From assembly GCA_949358305.1 (NCBI GenBank), contig OX442316.1:372001-436000 (forward strand): 64,000 bases of DNA, in the 5' to 3' direction. Below are positions 1 to 9,699 of this stretch, piece by piece. Under the pieces are notes generated by a model. That model was given only the letters and a program-made list of their open reading frames with translations. It did no database searches and was not told the DNA's origin. This stretch comes from Strigamia acuminata (lineage: Eukaryota; Arthropoda; Chilopoda; Geophilomorpha; Linotaeniidae). Within the stretch, counting starts at the first letter, position 1, and every line of letters starts with the position of its first letter. Both the position numbers and the translations under genes were made by a program.

Positions 1-2
1 TT

Positions 3-812
3 TATGTAGACCCGGCACAAATGTCCAGCACCTCGACTCCACGAGGAGGATTTACGGAGCCACAACGCGAGCCGGAAACCCCCACCCCTGCGATTGATGG
101 AACTTCAGTCGTCTCGGCGGAAAACGAACCAATGTCAGTTGTTGCGTCTGATTCTCCGCCGGTTGCCTCCGATTCTGGTCTGCAAACCGCCGCTTCTCCA
201 GAGGGAACATCGACTAACAACATGATTGTAGCGACTATTCCGCTCCCCGAAGTAAGCGACGCTGCTGAACCGGTCATTTTACTGGTTCACCCATACATGC
301 CAAGACCAAACATGTCGCTCACGGAGCAAACTAAGGCGGAAGTGGAACATTATTTCCCAATTTTATTGGAAGCAGCTAAGCGTATTAGTGTGTCGATTTC
401 AAACGACCAAATTCCAGATTTGAGCGTGCCGCTGGCCGTGATCCAATGGATTTTTCATCCATCCCGGCCGGAATCCTTTCAAACTCGCTCTTTCATTTGG
501 TGTAAGATTTTGCAACAGGTCTCAGCAGCAGCACACCCATTGATTCGTGAGGGATGGCACTCTGGCTTACCCGACCATCACTTGGTTTTTTCCGAGCCAA
601 CCAGCGCTAACACCATTCCGTTAGGAGGGCCTGATCCCCTGGAAGTATTCACCGAGGAACAACACAGAATGCTCCTGAATCCCCTGGCCCATGACGTTGA
701 GCCAGATGCAGTACCGGAATTGGTAGCTATGCAACTTAATTCTCCACCCGCAGCCGTCTCGGAAGTTGTTACATCCATGGAAGGATTCATTGAGGATGAA
801 GAGTTGGACTAG
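3..812 (+). CDS. C-terminal part of an unrecognised ORF, probably of the 5' retrotransposon
   Basis: I do not recognise this protein. The frame is open from the first bases of the window to a TAG at 810-812, giving 269 residues; the first in-window ATG is at 21, so the true start is probably upstream. The first 80 or so residues are rich in Ser, Thr, Pro and Glu and look disordered. The middle (about residues 90-200) is more ordered, with hydrophobic stretches and several Trp and His residues. The C-terminus is acidic, ending EDEELD. No RT, RNase H, integrase, zinc-knuckle or membrane-envelope signature is visible. It lies upstream of a 3' LTR on the same strand, so it may be the tail of a Pol polyprotein or a third retroelement ORF. 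A host exon is the alternative. Its base composition is clearly richer in G+C than the AT-rich DNA after it, which supports real coding sequence. Confidence 0.5.
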   Translation, partial: YVDPAQMSSTSTPRGGFTEPQREPETPTPAIDGTSVVSAENEPMSVVASDSPPVASDSGLQTAASPEGTSTNNMIVATIPLPEVSDAAEPVILLVHPYMPRPNMSLTEQTKAEVEHYFPILLEAAKRISVSISNDQIPDLSVPLAVIQWIFHPSRPESFQTRSFIWCKILQQVSAAAHPLIREGWHSGLPDHHLVFSEPTSANTIPLGGPDPLEVFTEEQHRMLLNPLAHDVEPDAVPELVAMQLNSPPAAVSEVVTSMEGFIEDEELD

Positions 813-1458
813 AAAGCGTCAACGATGTCGGGATCCGTTACTTTCCCGATATCTTTCCTTTTAGGCAAGACCAGAAGTAACGAGTCCATTTTCTCCATCT
901 CCATTTCTTGACCCGAGTTGAAACAAAGATTTAGTCAGGTTCAGGTGTATTTTATGCCGTTTTTTGTGAATAATTCAAAGATCTTTAATATTTAAACTAA
1001 CAATTCTGTTAAAATTTGATTACGAGTCAATGTGAGTTTGTTTATATGAATACTAATTTTAATACTTGAATTTTAACGTGTAAAGTGTTATTTTGCAAAT
1101 CATTACATTTCCAGTGAGAAGTTAAGTTTTGTGAAAATAATTGTTAAATTTTATTAATCATTTGTTTGATACAAGAGTTTGGTGTTAGTTTAAGTTATCG
1201 CCTTTTCTTGATGCAGTTGTAAGTCCACCTGTAAAGAGAGATTGGAATTATTATTAATAATTGAGAGTTTTATAATCCTAATAAATATTTTTTGAAGCAT
1301 TTGATTAAGAAATACGCTTTATTTATACTATTAAGATATAAAATAAAGGTTTTTACTTACCAAGGATTACAGCTCCAGTTCCAGAGATGACAGTGTGGTC
1401 TTGATCCTCAAGATATTCGGAATAAATAGTATGTTAATACAGGTATTAACATATATTT
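813..1458 (+). other. Non-coding stretch between ORF and polypurine tract
   Basis: AT-rich sequence with no ORF of note, lying between the stop at 812 and the purine tract. It is probably the 3' untranslated part of the retrotransposon. Its last bases hold a perfect 11-bp inverted repeat (1430-1453). A 14-base string, AAGACCAGAAGTAA, near 865 also occurs near the end of the BEL/Pao ORF (about 31408). This is probably chance. Confidence 0.5.
1430..1453. repeat. Perfect 11-bp inverted repeat, 2-nt loop
   Basis: The arm TATGTTAATAC (1430-1440) is the exact reverse complement of 1443-1453, separated by AG. It sits 5 bp upstream of the polypurine tract and could fold in the element RNA next to the plus-strand priming site. 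Function unknown. Confidence 0.8.
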
Positions 1459-1467
1459 AAGGGGGAC
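1459..1467 (+). promoter_or_regulatory. Polypurine tract of the 5' retrotransposon
   Basis: The purine run AAGGGGGAC ends one base before the TGTGACG start of the LTR. This is the normal position of the RNase H-resistant primer for plus-strand DNA synthesis in LTR retrotransposons. Confidence 0.65.
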
Positions 1468-2058
1468 TTGTGACGGTTACACTGTCAAACACTTTGTTAA
1501 TATAGGACGAACATTTCACCGATAGATGGCGCTGGTACGTTTTAGCGGTAATTTCAAATTTCGACAATTTTTGAGTGAATAAAATATAAATTACTATTTA
1601 TATTTTATTCCACTGCAACTTTATACACTTTTAAATACTTTTGGATGTTTAAATACTAGTTGATTTATTTGTCACATAATTCTATTGAATTATGTGCAAA
1701 CTCTACACCTGGTGAAGTCACCCCCCATCACCCACTGTGAGTTGGACTCCTTTTGGATTATAGTCAAAGGGACTTAATCCAAAATGTGTCCTGCGTATCC
1801 AGTTCCTGTAGTGGACCTAGTAGAAGACTATGTCCTGAGTATCCACTTCCTATGATCTGGGATTGGATGGATTTGACTGCCCGGTGATCCCATTGGATCA
1901 CTGAACAGCTATTCTCCTCACCGAGTATATATCCCCCTGCAAAACGGATATAGCTCGCTCTTGTTCTGTTTTTGTTTGATACTGATATTACTTGAGCACA
2001 TATTATACTTCTCTGCGTTCCGACAATCCGTTGTAGAAATACTTTGTATTTAGTGTAA

Positions 2059-2325
2059 GTATCTAGAGTGGGTAGAAGACTCACAGACACACTTCCCGCC
2101 TCTTCATGCCAACATTCCGTTGTAGAAATGTAGTAACTAGAGTGGAGAGATTCACAGACACATTTAAGTGTAGTATCTAGAGTGGGGTACAACCCACAGA
2201 CGCACTCCCTCCAGCTTCATGCCAACATTCCGTTGTAGAGTGCAGAATCTAGAGTGGAGTAAAATTCACAGACGCATTGGTAATGTAGAATCTAGAGTGG
2301 AGTATTTATATTTCACAGACGCATT
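2059..2325 (+). repeat. Imperfect dimeric tandem repeat within the LTR
   Basis: Five diverged copies of a 33-39 bp motif, roughly an AGTATCTAGAGTGG start and a CACAGACGCA end, begin at 2059, 2132, 2172, 2244 and 2287. The spacing alternates (73, 40, 72, 43 bp), so the larger unit is a dimer of about 113 bp. The longer interval carries a second shared block, CATGCCAACATTCCGTTGTA, at about 2105 and 2219, with a partial copy near 2020. Copy 3 has a local inverted repeat (GTGGG...CCCAC). The position before the TATA-like box resembles U3 enhancer repeats of other LTR elements; that role is inferred. Confidence 0.7.
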
Positions 2326-2496
2326 ATCAGAGTGATCGACGCGGAGTAATTTCCCGGTTACTCTCCCGCCAGCCAGGACCGAGTGGAGTAATTTCCCGGC
2401 GATGGATAACCTTTCCTGCGAGATATTTCGATTCAATTCGTTATTGGTTTGACGGAACATTTAAGTCTAACTTAGATGTTGATTGCACTCGGGGCA

Positions 2497-2517
2497 AAAA
2501 TAGCTCGGCGCTATTTT
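2497..2517. repeat. Hairpin, 8-bp stem and 5-nt loop
   Basis: AAAATAGC (2497-2504) pairs with GCTATTTT (2510-2517) around TCGGC. It lies in the LTR just before the TATA-like box. Confidence 0.7.
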
Positions 2518-2560
2518 AATATATTTTACTTATTTTCATAGTTTTAGTTAAGTTTGTGAC

Positions 2561-2568
2561 TATAAAAT
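2561..2568 (+). promoter_or_regulatory. TATA-like box in the LTR
   Basis: TATAAAAT lies in the 3' half of the LTR, upstream of the poly(A) signal at 2948, which is the expected order for U3 promoter and R/U5. This is a motif match only in AT-rich DNA. Confidence 0.35.
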
Positions 2569-2628
2569 ATCATGATCAATTCCATAGAATTAATATGAAT
2601 ATTTATTCTCACATTGTTACATCTCGCA

Positions 2629-2652
2629 ATAATTATTGATTACAATAATTAT
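2629..2652. repeat. 10-bp perfect stem-loop in the LTR
   Basis: ATAATTATTG (2629-2638) and CAATAATTAT (2643-2652) are exact reverse complements around the loop ATTA. The outer flanks, ACATCTCGC and GCGATGT, can extend the pairing with bulges. It may be a structure in the R/leader RNA. Confidence 0.7.
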
Positions 2653-2947
2653 CTGCGACGCGATGTGTGTGACGATACAGAAAAGTCAACCGCACCTCTC
2701 GGATATAACCCACCCAGCCTAACCATTTACACGCCTTTTAGAACCAAACCCCGGACCATTTAGAAGCCAAAGCCATTCATAGATGACATCTTTTACGTCA
2801 CAGCAATAAGACCGTTACAAATTCTTATTGCATGACTGAAGCCTTCAAATGATATTATTTCAGGGCTTTTGCCAAATAACTGTATAGTTTAACTTATCGT
2901 CATTTTAGCCACTTGTAGGCATAGTATTTTTATAAGGTTCAAACCGG

Positions 2948-2976
2948 AATAAATGTTATATGTTTTGAGAAAACAT
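2948..2976 (+). terminator. Poly(A) signal followed by a hairpin
   Basis: AATAAA at 2948-2953 is followed within 7 bases by a 7-bp hairpin (ATGTTTT 2960-2966, AAAACAT 2970-2976, loop GAG). Within the LTR this is a good candidate for 3' end formation of the element transcript. Confidence 0.5.
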
Positions 2977-3094
2977 CAGGTTTGCATATTTTACATTTTC
3001 ACACGGATAGTTCACACTTTAGTTTAGCAATTGCTATCTCCAGAAGGTAATCGTCACAGACTTAGCACAAACACCACAAGACCAATGTCTCTAA

Positions 3095-6000
3095 ATGTTC
3101 AGAAATAGTGTTTAAACCTTAGTAGAAGGCTCCAATGTAAGTTTTAGAAACATCCAACCAATGATTTGGGAGAATAGACTTTTGATCTCATCACAGTTGA
3201 CTTAGCACAAACACCACAAGACCAATGTCTCTGAACGTTCAGAAATAGTGTTTAAACCTTAGTAGAAGCCTTCAATATAAGTTTTAGCAACACCCAAGCA
3301 TTAAATTTTGAAAAAAAAATTTTGAACTCATTTCACATCGCAGTTGACTTAGCACAAACACCACAAGACCAATGTCTCTGAATGTTCAGAAATAGTGTTT
3401 AAACCTTAGTAGAAGGCTCCAATGTAAGTTTTAGAAACATCCAACCAATGATTTGGGAGAATAGACTTTTGATCTCATCACAGTTGACTTAGCACAAACA
3501 CCACAAGACCAATGTCTCTGAACGTTCAGAAATAGTGTTTAAACCTTAGTAGAAGGCTCCAATGTAAGTTTTAGAAACATCCAACCAATGATTTGGGAGA
3601 ATAAACTTTTGATCTCATCACAGTTGACTTAGCACAAACACCACAAGACCAATGTCTCTGAATGTTCAGAAATAATGTTTAAACCTTAGTAGAAGCCTTC
3701 AATATAAGTTTTAGCAACACCCAAGCATTAAATTTTGAAAAAAAAATTTTGAACTCATTTCACATCGCAGTTGACTTAGCACAAACACCACAAGACCAAT
3801 GTCTCTGAATGTTCAGAAATAGTGTTTAAACCTTAGTAGAAGGCTCCAATGTAAGTTTTAGAAACATCCAACCAATGATTTGGGAGAATAGACTTTTGAT
3901 CTCATCACAGTTGACTTAGCACAAACACCACAAGACCAATGTCTCTGAACGTTCAGAAATAGTGTTTAAACCTTAGTAGAAGGCTCCAATGTAAGTTTTA
4001 GAAACATCCAACCAATGATTTGGGAGAATAAACTTTTGATCTCATCACAGTTGACTTAGCACAAACACCACAAGACCAATGTCTCTGAATGTTCAGAAAT
4101 AGTGTTTAAACCTTAGTAGAAGGCTCCAATGTAAGTTTTAGAAACATCCAACCAATGATTTGGGAGAATAGACTTTTGATCTCATCACAGTTGACTTAGC
4201 ACAAACACCACAAGACCAATGTCTCTGAACGTTCAGAAATAGTGTTTAAACCTTAGTAGAAGGCTCCAATGTAAGTTTTAGAAACATCCAACCAATGATT
4301 TGGGAGAATAAACTTTTGATCTCATCACAGTTGACTTAGCACAAACACCACAAGACCAATGTCTCTGAATGTTCAGAAATAATGTTTAAACCTTAGTAGA
4401 AGCCTTCAATATAAGTTTTAGCAACACCCAAGCAATAAAATTTGAAAAAAAAATTTTGAGCTTATTTCACATCGCAGTTGACTTAGCACAAACACCACAA
4501 GACCAATGTCTCTGAATGTTCAGAAATAGTGTTTAAACCTTAGTAGAAAGCTCCAATGTAAGTTTTAGAAACATCCAACCAATGATTTGGGAGAATAGAC
4601 TTTTGATCTCATCACAGTTGACTTAACACAAACACCACAAGACCAATGTCTCTGAACGTTCAGAAATAGTGTTTAAACTTTAGTAGAAGGCTCTAATGTA
4701 AGTTTTAGAAACATCCAACCAATGATTTGGGAGAATAAACTTTTGATCTCATCACAGTTGACTTAGCACAAACACCACAAGTCCAATGTCTCTGAATGTT
4801 TAGAAATAGTGTTTAAACCTTAGTAGAAGCCTTCAATATAAGTTTTAGCAACACCCAAGCAATAAATTTTGAAAAAAAAATTTTGAGCTTATTTCACATC
4901 GCAGTTGACTTAGCACAAACACCACAAGACCAATGTCTCTGAATGTTCAGAAATAGTGTTTAAACCTTAGTAGAAGGCTCTAATGTAAGTTTTAGAAACA
5001 TTCAACCGATGATTTGGGAGAATAGACTTTTGATCTCATCACAGTTGACTTAGCACAAACACCACAAGACCAATGTCTCTGAAAGTTCAGAAATAGTGTT
5101 TAAACCTTAGTAGAAGGCTCCAATGTAAGTTTTAGAAACATCCAACCGATGATTTGGTTGAATAGACTTTTGATCTCATCACAGTTGACTTAGCACAAAC
5201 ACCACAAGTCCAATGTCTCTGAATGTTCAGAAATAGTGTTTAAACCTTAGTAGAAGCCTTCAATATAAGTTTTAGCAACACCCAAGCAATAAATTTTGAA
5301 AAAAAAATTTTGAGCTTATTTCACATCGCAGTTGACTTAGCACAAACACCACAAGACCAATGTCTCTGAATGTTCAGAAATAGTGTTTAAACCTTAGTAG
5401 AAGGCTCCAATGTAAGTTTTAGAAACATCCAACCGATAATTTGGGAGAATAGACTTTTGATCTCATCACAGTTGACTTAGCACAAACACCACAAGACCAA
5501 TGTTTCTGAATGTTCAGAAATAGTGTTTAAACCTTAGTAGAAGGCTCTAATGTAAGTTTTAGAAACATTCAACCGATGATTTGGGAGAATAGACTTTTGA
5601 TCTCATCACAGTTGACTTAGCACAAACACCACAAGACCAATGTCTCTGAAAGTTCAGAAATAGTGTTTAAACCTTAGTAGAAGGCTCCAATGTAAGTTTT
5701 AGAAACATCCAACCGATGATTTGGTTGAATAGACTTTTGATCTCATCACAGTTGACTTAGCACAAACACCACAAGACCAATGTCTCTGAATGTTCAGAAA
5801 TAGTGTTTAAACCTTAGTAGAAGGCTCCAATGTAAGTTTTAGAAACATCCAACCAATGATTTGGGAGAATAGACTTTTGATCTCATCACAGTTGACTTAG
5901 CACAAACACCACAAGACCAATGTCTCTGAACGTTCAGAAATAGTGTTTAAACCTTAGTAGAAGGCTCCAATGTAAGTTTTAGAAACATCCAACCAATGAT

Positions 6001-9000
6001 TTGGGAGAATAAACTTTTGATCTCATCACAGTTGACTTAGCACAAACACCACAAGACCAATGTCTCTGAATGTTCAGAAATAATGTTTAAACCTTAGTAG
6101 AAGCCTTCAATATAAGTTTTAGCAACACCCAAGCATTAAATTTTGAAAAAAAAATTTTGAACTCATTTCACATCGCAGTTGACTTAGCACAAACACCACA
6201 AGACCAATGTCTCTGAATGTTCAGAAATAGTGTTTAAACCTTAGTAGAAGGCTCCAATGTAAGTTTTAGAAACATCCAACCAATGATTTGGGAGAATAGA
6301 CTTTTGATCTCATCACAGTTGACTTAGCACAAACACCACAAGACCAATGTCTCTGAACGTTCAGAAATAGTGTTTAAACCTTAGTAGAAGGCTCCAATGT
6401 AAGTTTTAGAAACATCCAACCAATGATTTGGGAGAATAGACTTTTGATCTCATCACAGTTGACTTAGCACAAACACCACAAGACCAATGTCTCTGAACGT
6501 TCAGAAATAGTGTTTAAACCTTAGTAGAAGCCTTCAATATAAGTTTTAGCAACACCCAAGCATTAAATTTTGAAAAAAAAATTTTGAACTCATTTCACAT
6601 CGCAGTTGACTTAGCACAAACACCACAAGACCAATGTCTCTGAATGTTCAGAAATAGTGTTTAAACCTTAGTAGAAGGCTCCAATGTAAGTTTTAGAAAC
6701 ATCCAACCAATGATTTGGGAGAATAGACTTTTGATCTCATCACAGTTGACTTAGCACAAACACCACAAGACCAATGTCTCTGAACGTTCAGAAATAGTGT
6801 TTAAACCTTAGTAGAAGGCTCCAATGTAAGTTTTAGAAACATCCAACCAATGATTTGGGAGAATAAACTTTTGATCTCATCACAGTTGACTTAGCACAAA
6901 CACCACAAGACCAATGTCTCTGAATGTTCAGAAATAATGTTTAAACCTTAGTAGAAGCCTTCAATATAAGTTTTAGCAACACCCAAGCATTAAATTTTGA
7001 AAAAAAAATTTTGAACTCATTTCACATCGCAGTTGACTTAGCACAAACACCACAAGACCAATGTCTCTGAATGTTCAGAAATAGTGTTTAAACCTTAGTA
7101 GAAGGCTCCAATGTAAGTTTTAGAAACATCCAACCAATGATTTGGGAGAATAGACTTTTGATCTCATCACAGTTGACTTAGCACAAACACCACAAGACCA
7201 ATGTCTCTGAACGTTCAGAAATAGTGTTTAAACCTTAGTAGAAGGCTCCAATGTAAGTTTTAGAAACATCCAACCAATGATTTGGGAGAATAAACTTTTG
7301 ATCTCATCACAGTTGACTTAGCACAAACACCACAAGACCAATGTCTCTGAATGTTCAGAAATAGTGTTTAAACCTTAGTAGAAGGCTCCAATGTAAGTTT
7401 TAGAAACATCCAACCAATGATTTGGGAGAATAGACTTTTGATCTCATCACAGTTGACTTAGCACAAACACCACAAGACCAATGTCTCTGAACGTTCAGAA
7501 ATAGTGTTTAAACCTTAGTAGAAGGCTCCAATGTAAGTTTTAGAAACATCCAACCAATGATTTGGGAGAATAAACTTTTGATCTCATCACAGTTGACTTA
7601 GCACAAACACCACAAGACCAATGTCTCTGAATGTTCAGAAATAATGTTTAAACCTTAGTAGAAGCCTTCAATATAAGTTTTAGCAACACCCAAGCAATAA
7701 AATTTGAAAAAAAAATTTTGAGCTTATTTCACATCGCAGTTGACTTAGCACAAACACCACAAGACCAATGTCTCTGAATGTTCAGAAATAGTGTTTAAAC
7801 CTTAGTAGAAAGCTCCAATGTAAGTTTTAGAAACATCCAACCAATGATTTGGGAGAATAGACTTTTGATCTCATCACAGTTGACTTAACACAAACACCAC
7901 AAGACCAATGTCTCTGAACGTTCAGAAATAGTGTTTAAACTTTAGTAGAAGGCTCTAATGTAAGTTTTAGAAACATCCAACCAATGATTTGGGAGAATAA
8001 ACTTTTGATCTCATCACAGTTGACTTAGCACAAACACCACAAGTCCAATGTCTCTGAATGTTTAGAAATAGTGTTTAAACCTTAGTAGAAGCCTTCAATA
8101 TAAGTTTTAGCAACACCCAAGCAATAAATTTTGAAAAAAAAATTTTGAGCTTATTTCACATCGCAGTTGACTTAGCACAAACACCACAAGACCAATGTCT
8201 CTGAATGTTCAGAAATAGTGTTTAAACCTTAGTAGAAGGCTCTAATGTAAGTTTTAGAAACATTCAACCGATGATTTGGGAGAATAGACTTTTGATCTCA
8301 TCACAGTTGACTTAGCACAAACACCACAAGACCAATGTCTCTGAAAGTTCAGAAATAGTGTTTAAACCTTAGTAGAAGGCTCCAATGTAAGTTTTAGAAA
8401 CATCCAACCGATGATTTGGTTGAATAGACTTTTGATCTCATCACAGTTGACTTAGCACAAACACCACAAGTCCAATGTCTCTGAATGTTCAGAAATAGTG
8501 TTTAAACCTTAGTAGAAGCCTTCAATATAAGTTTTAGCAACACCCAAGCAATAAATTTTGAAAAAAAAATTTTGAGCTTATTTCACATCGCAGTTGACTT
8601 AGCACAAACACCACAAGACCAATGTCTCTGAATGTTCAGAAATAGTGTTTAAACCTTAGTAGAAGGCTCCAATGTAAGTTTTAGAAACATCCAACCGATA
8701 ATTTGGGAGAATAGACTTTTGATCTCATCACAGTTGACTTAGCACAAACACCACAAGACCAATGTTTCTGAATGTTCAGAAATAGTGTTTAAACCTTAGT
8801 AGAAGGCTCTAATGTAAGTTTTAGAAACATTCAACCGATGATTTGGGAGAATAGACTTTTGATCTCATCACAGTTGACTTAGCACAAACACCACAAGACC
8901 AATGTCTCTGAAAGTTCAGAAATAGTGTTTAAACCTTAGTAGAAGGCTCCAATGTAAGTTTTAGAAACATCCAACCGATGATTTGGTTGAATAGACTTTT

Positions 9001-9699
9001 GATCTCATCACAGTTGACTTAGCACAAACACCACAAGACCAATGTCTCTGAATGTTCAGAAATAGTGTTTAAACCTTAGTAGAAGGCTCCAATGTAAGTT
9101 TTAGAAACATCCAACCAATGATTTGGGAGAATAGACTTTTGATCTCATCACAGTTGACTTAGCACAAACACCACAAGACCAATGTCTCTGAACGTTCAGA
9201 AATAGTGTTTAAACCTTAGTAGAAGGCTCCAATGTAAGTTTTAGAAACATCCAACCAATGATTTGGGAGAATAAACTTTTGATCTCATCACAGTTGACTT
9301 AGCACAAACACCACAAGACCAATGTCTCTGAATGTTCAGAAATAATGTTTAAACCTTAGTAGAAGCCTTCAATATAAGTTTTAGCAACACCCAAGCATTA
9401 AATTTTGAAAAAAAAATTTTGAACTCATTTCACATCGCAGTTGACTTAGCACAAACACCACAAGACCAATGTCTCTGAATGTTCAGAAATAGTGTTTAAA
9501 CCTTAGTAGAAGGCTCCAATGTAAGTTTTAGAAACATCCAACCAATGATTTGGGAGAATAGACTTTTGATCTCATCACAGTTGACTTAGCACAAACACCA
9601 CAAGACCAATGTCTCTGAACGTTCAGAAATAGTGTTTAAACCTTAGTAGAAGGCTCCAATGTAAGTTTTAGAAACATCCAACCAATGATTTGGGAGAAT
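3095..9699 (+). repeat. Higher-order repeat, 3262-bp period, about two copies
   Basis: Diagnostic variants recur at exactly 3262 bp. Examples are the CTTAACAC variant at 4621 and 7883, the AAAATTTG B-type junction before 4477 and 7739, and matched B monomers at 3623 and 6885. The match starts near 3095 and fails near 6438/9700, where AATAGA and AATAAA differ. This suggests a recent tandem duplication of about 23 monomers. Boundaries are approximate because neighbouring monomers are nearly identical. Confidence 0.8.

Larger units (their letters stand above)
1..3058 (+). mobile_element. 3' part of a Ty3/gypsy-like LTR retrotransposon inserted in the satellite
   Basis: Seen: an open frame runs in from the window edge and ends at 812. 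It is followed by non-coding DNA, then a purine run (AAGGGGGAC, 1459-1467) directly before a segment that starts TGTGACGGTTAC and ends GTAATCGTCACA. These ends are inverted repeats matching at 11 of 12 positions, as expected for an LTR. At 3059 the sequence switches abruptly to satellite. Known: a purine tract followed by a TGTGACG start is common in Ty3/gypsy elements. Inferred: this is the 3' LTR of a full-length element whose gag-pol lies left of the window. It is less likely to be a solo LTR, because the left flank is not satellite. No RT or integrase is visible, so the superfamily assignment is tentative. Confidence 0.7.
1469..3058 (+). repeat. 3' LTR of the Ty3/gypsy-like element (1590 bp)
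   Basis: The ends are TGTGACGGTTAC and GTAATCGTCACA, an inverted repeat matching at 11 of 12 positions with canonical TG...CA termini. The left boundary follows the polypurine tract and the right boundary is the exact point where satellite begins. Inside are a dimeric tandem repeat (2059-2325), a TATA-like box (2561), several strong stem-loops and a poly(A) signal (2948). This gives a plausible U3-R-U5 order. The partner 5' LTR is outside the window, so the age cannot be estimated here. Confidence 0.7.

Noticed and set aside
865-878. 14-base string shared with the end of the BEL/Pao ORF
   Set aside because: There is no flanking similarity and a single short match in 64 kb can be chance.
1764-2192. 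142-aa ORF on the minus strand
   Set aside because: It lies antisense within the LTR and across its tandem repeats, with no recognisable domain. The open frame is best explained by repeat structure.
2266-2460. 64-aa ORF on the minus strand
   Set aside because: Short, antisense to the LTR and without similarity to any family I recognise.
2668-2678. TGTGACGATAC inside the LTR, like the LTR start
   Set aside because: Only a short match, with no accompanying polypurine tract or satellite junction; the terminal repeats at 1469 and 3058 define the ends better.
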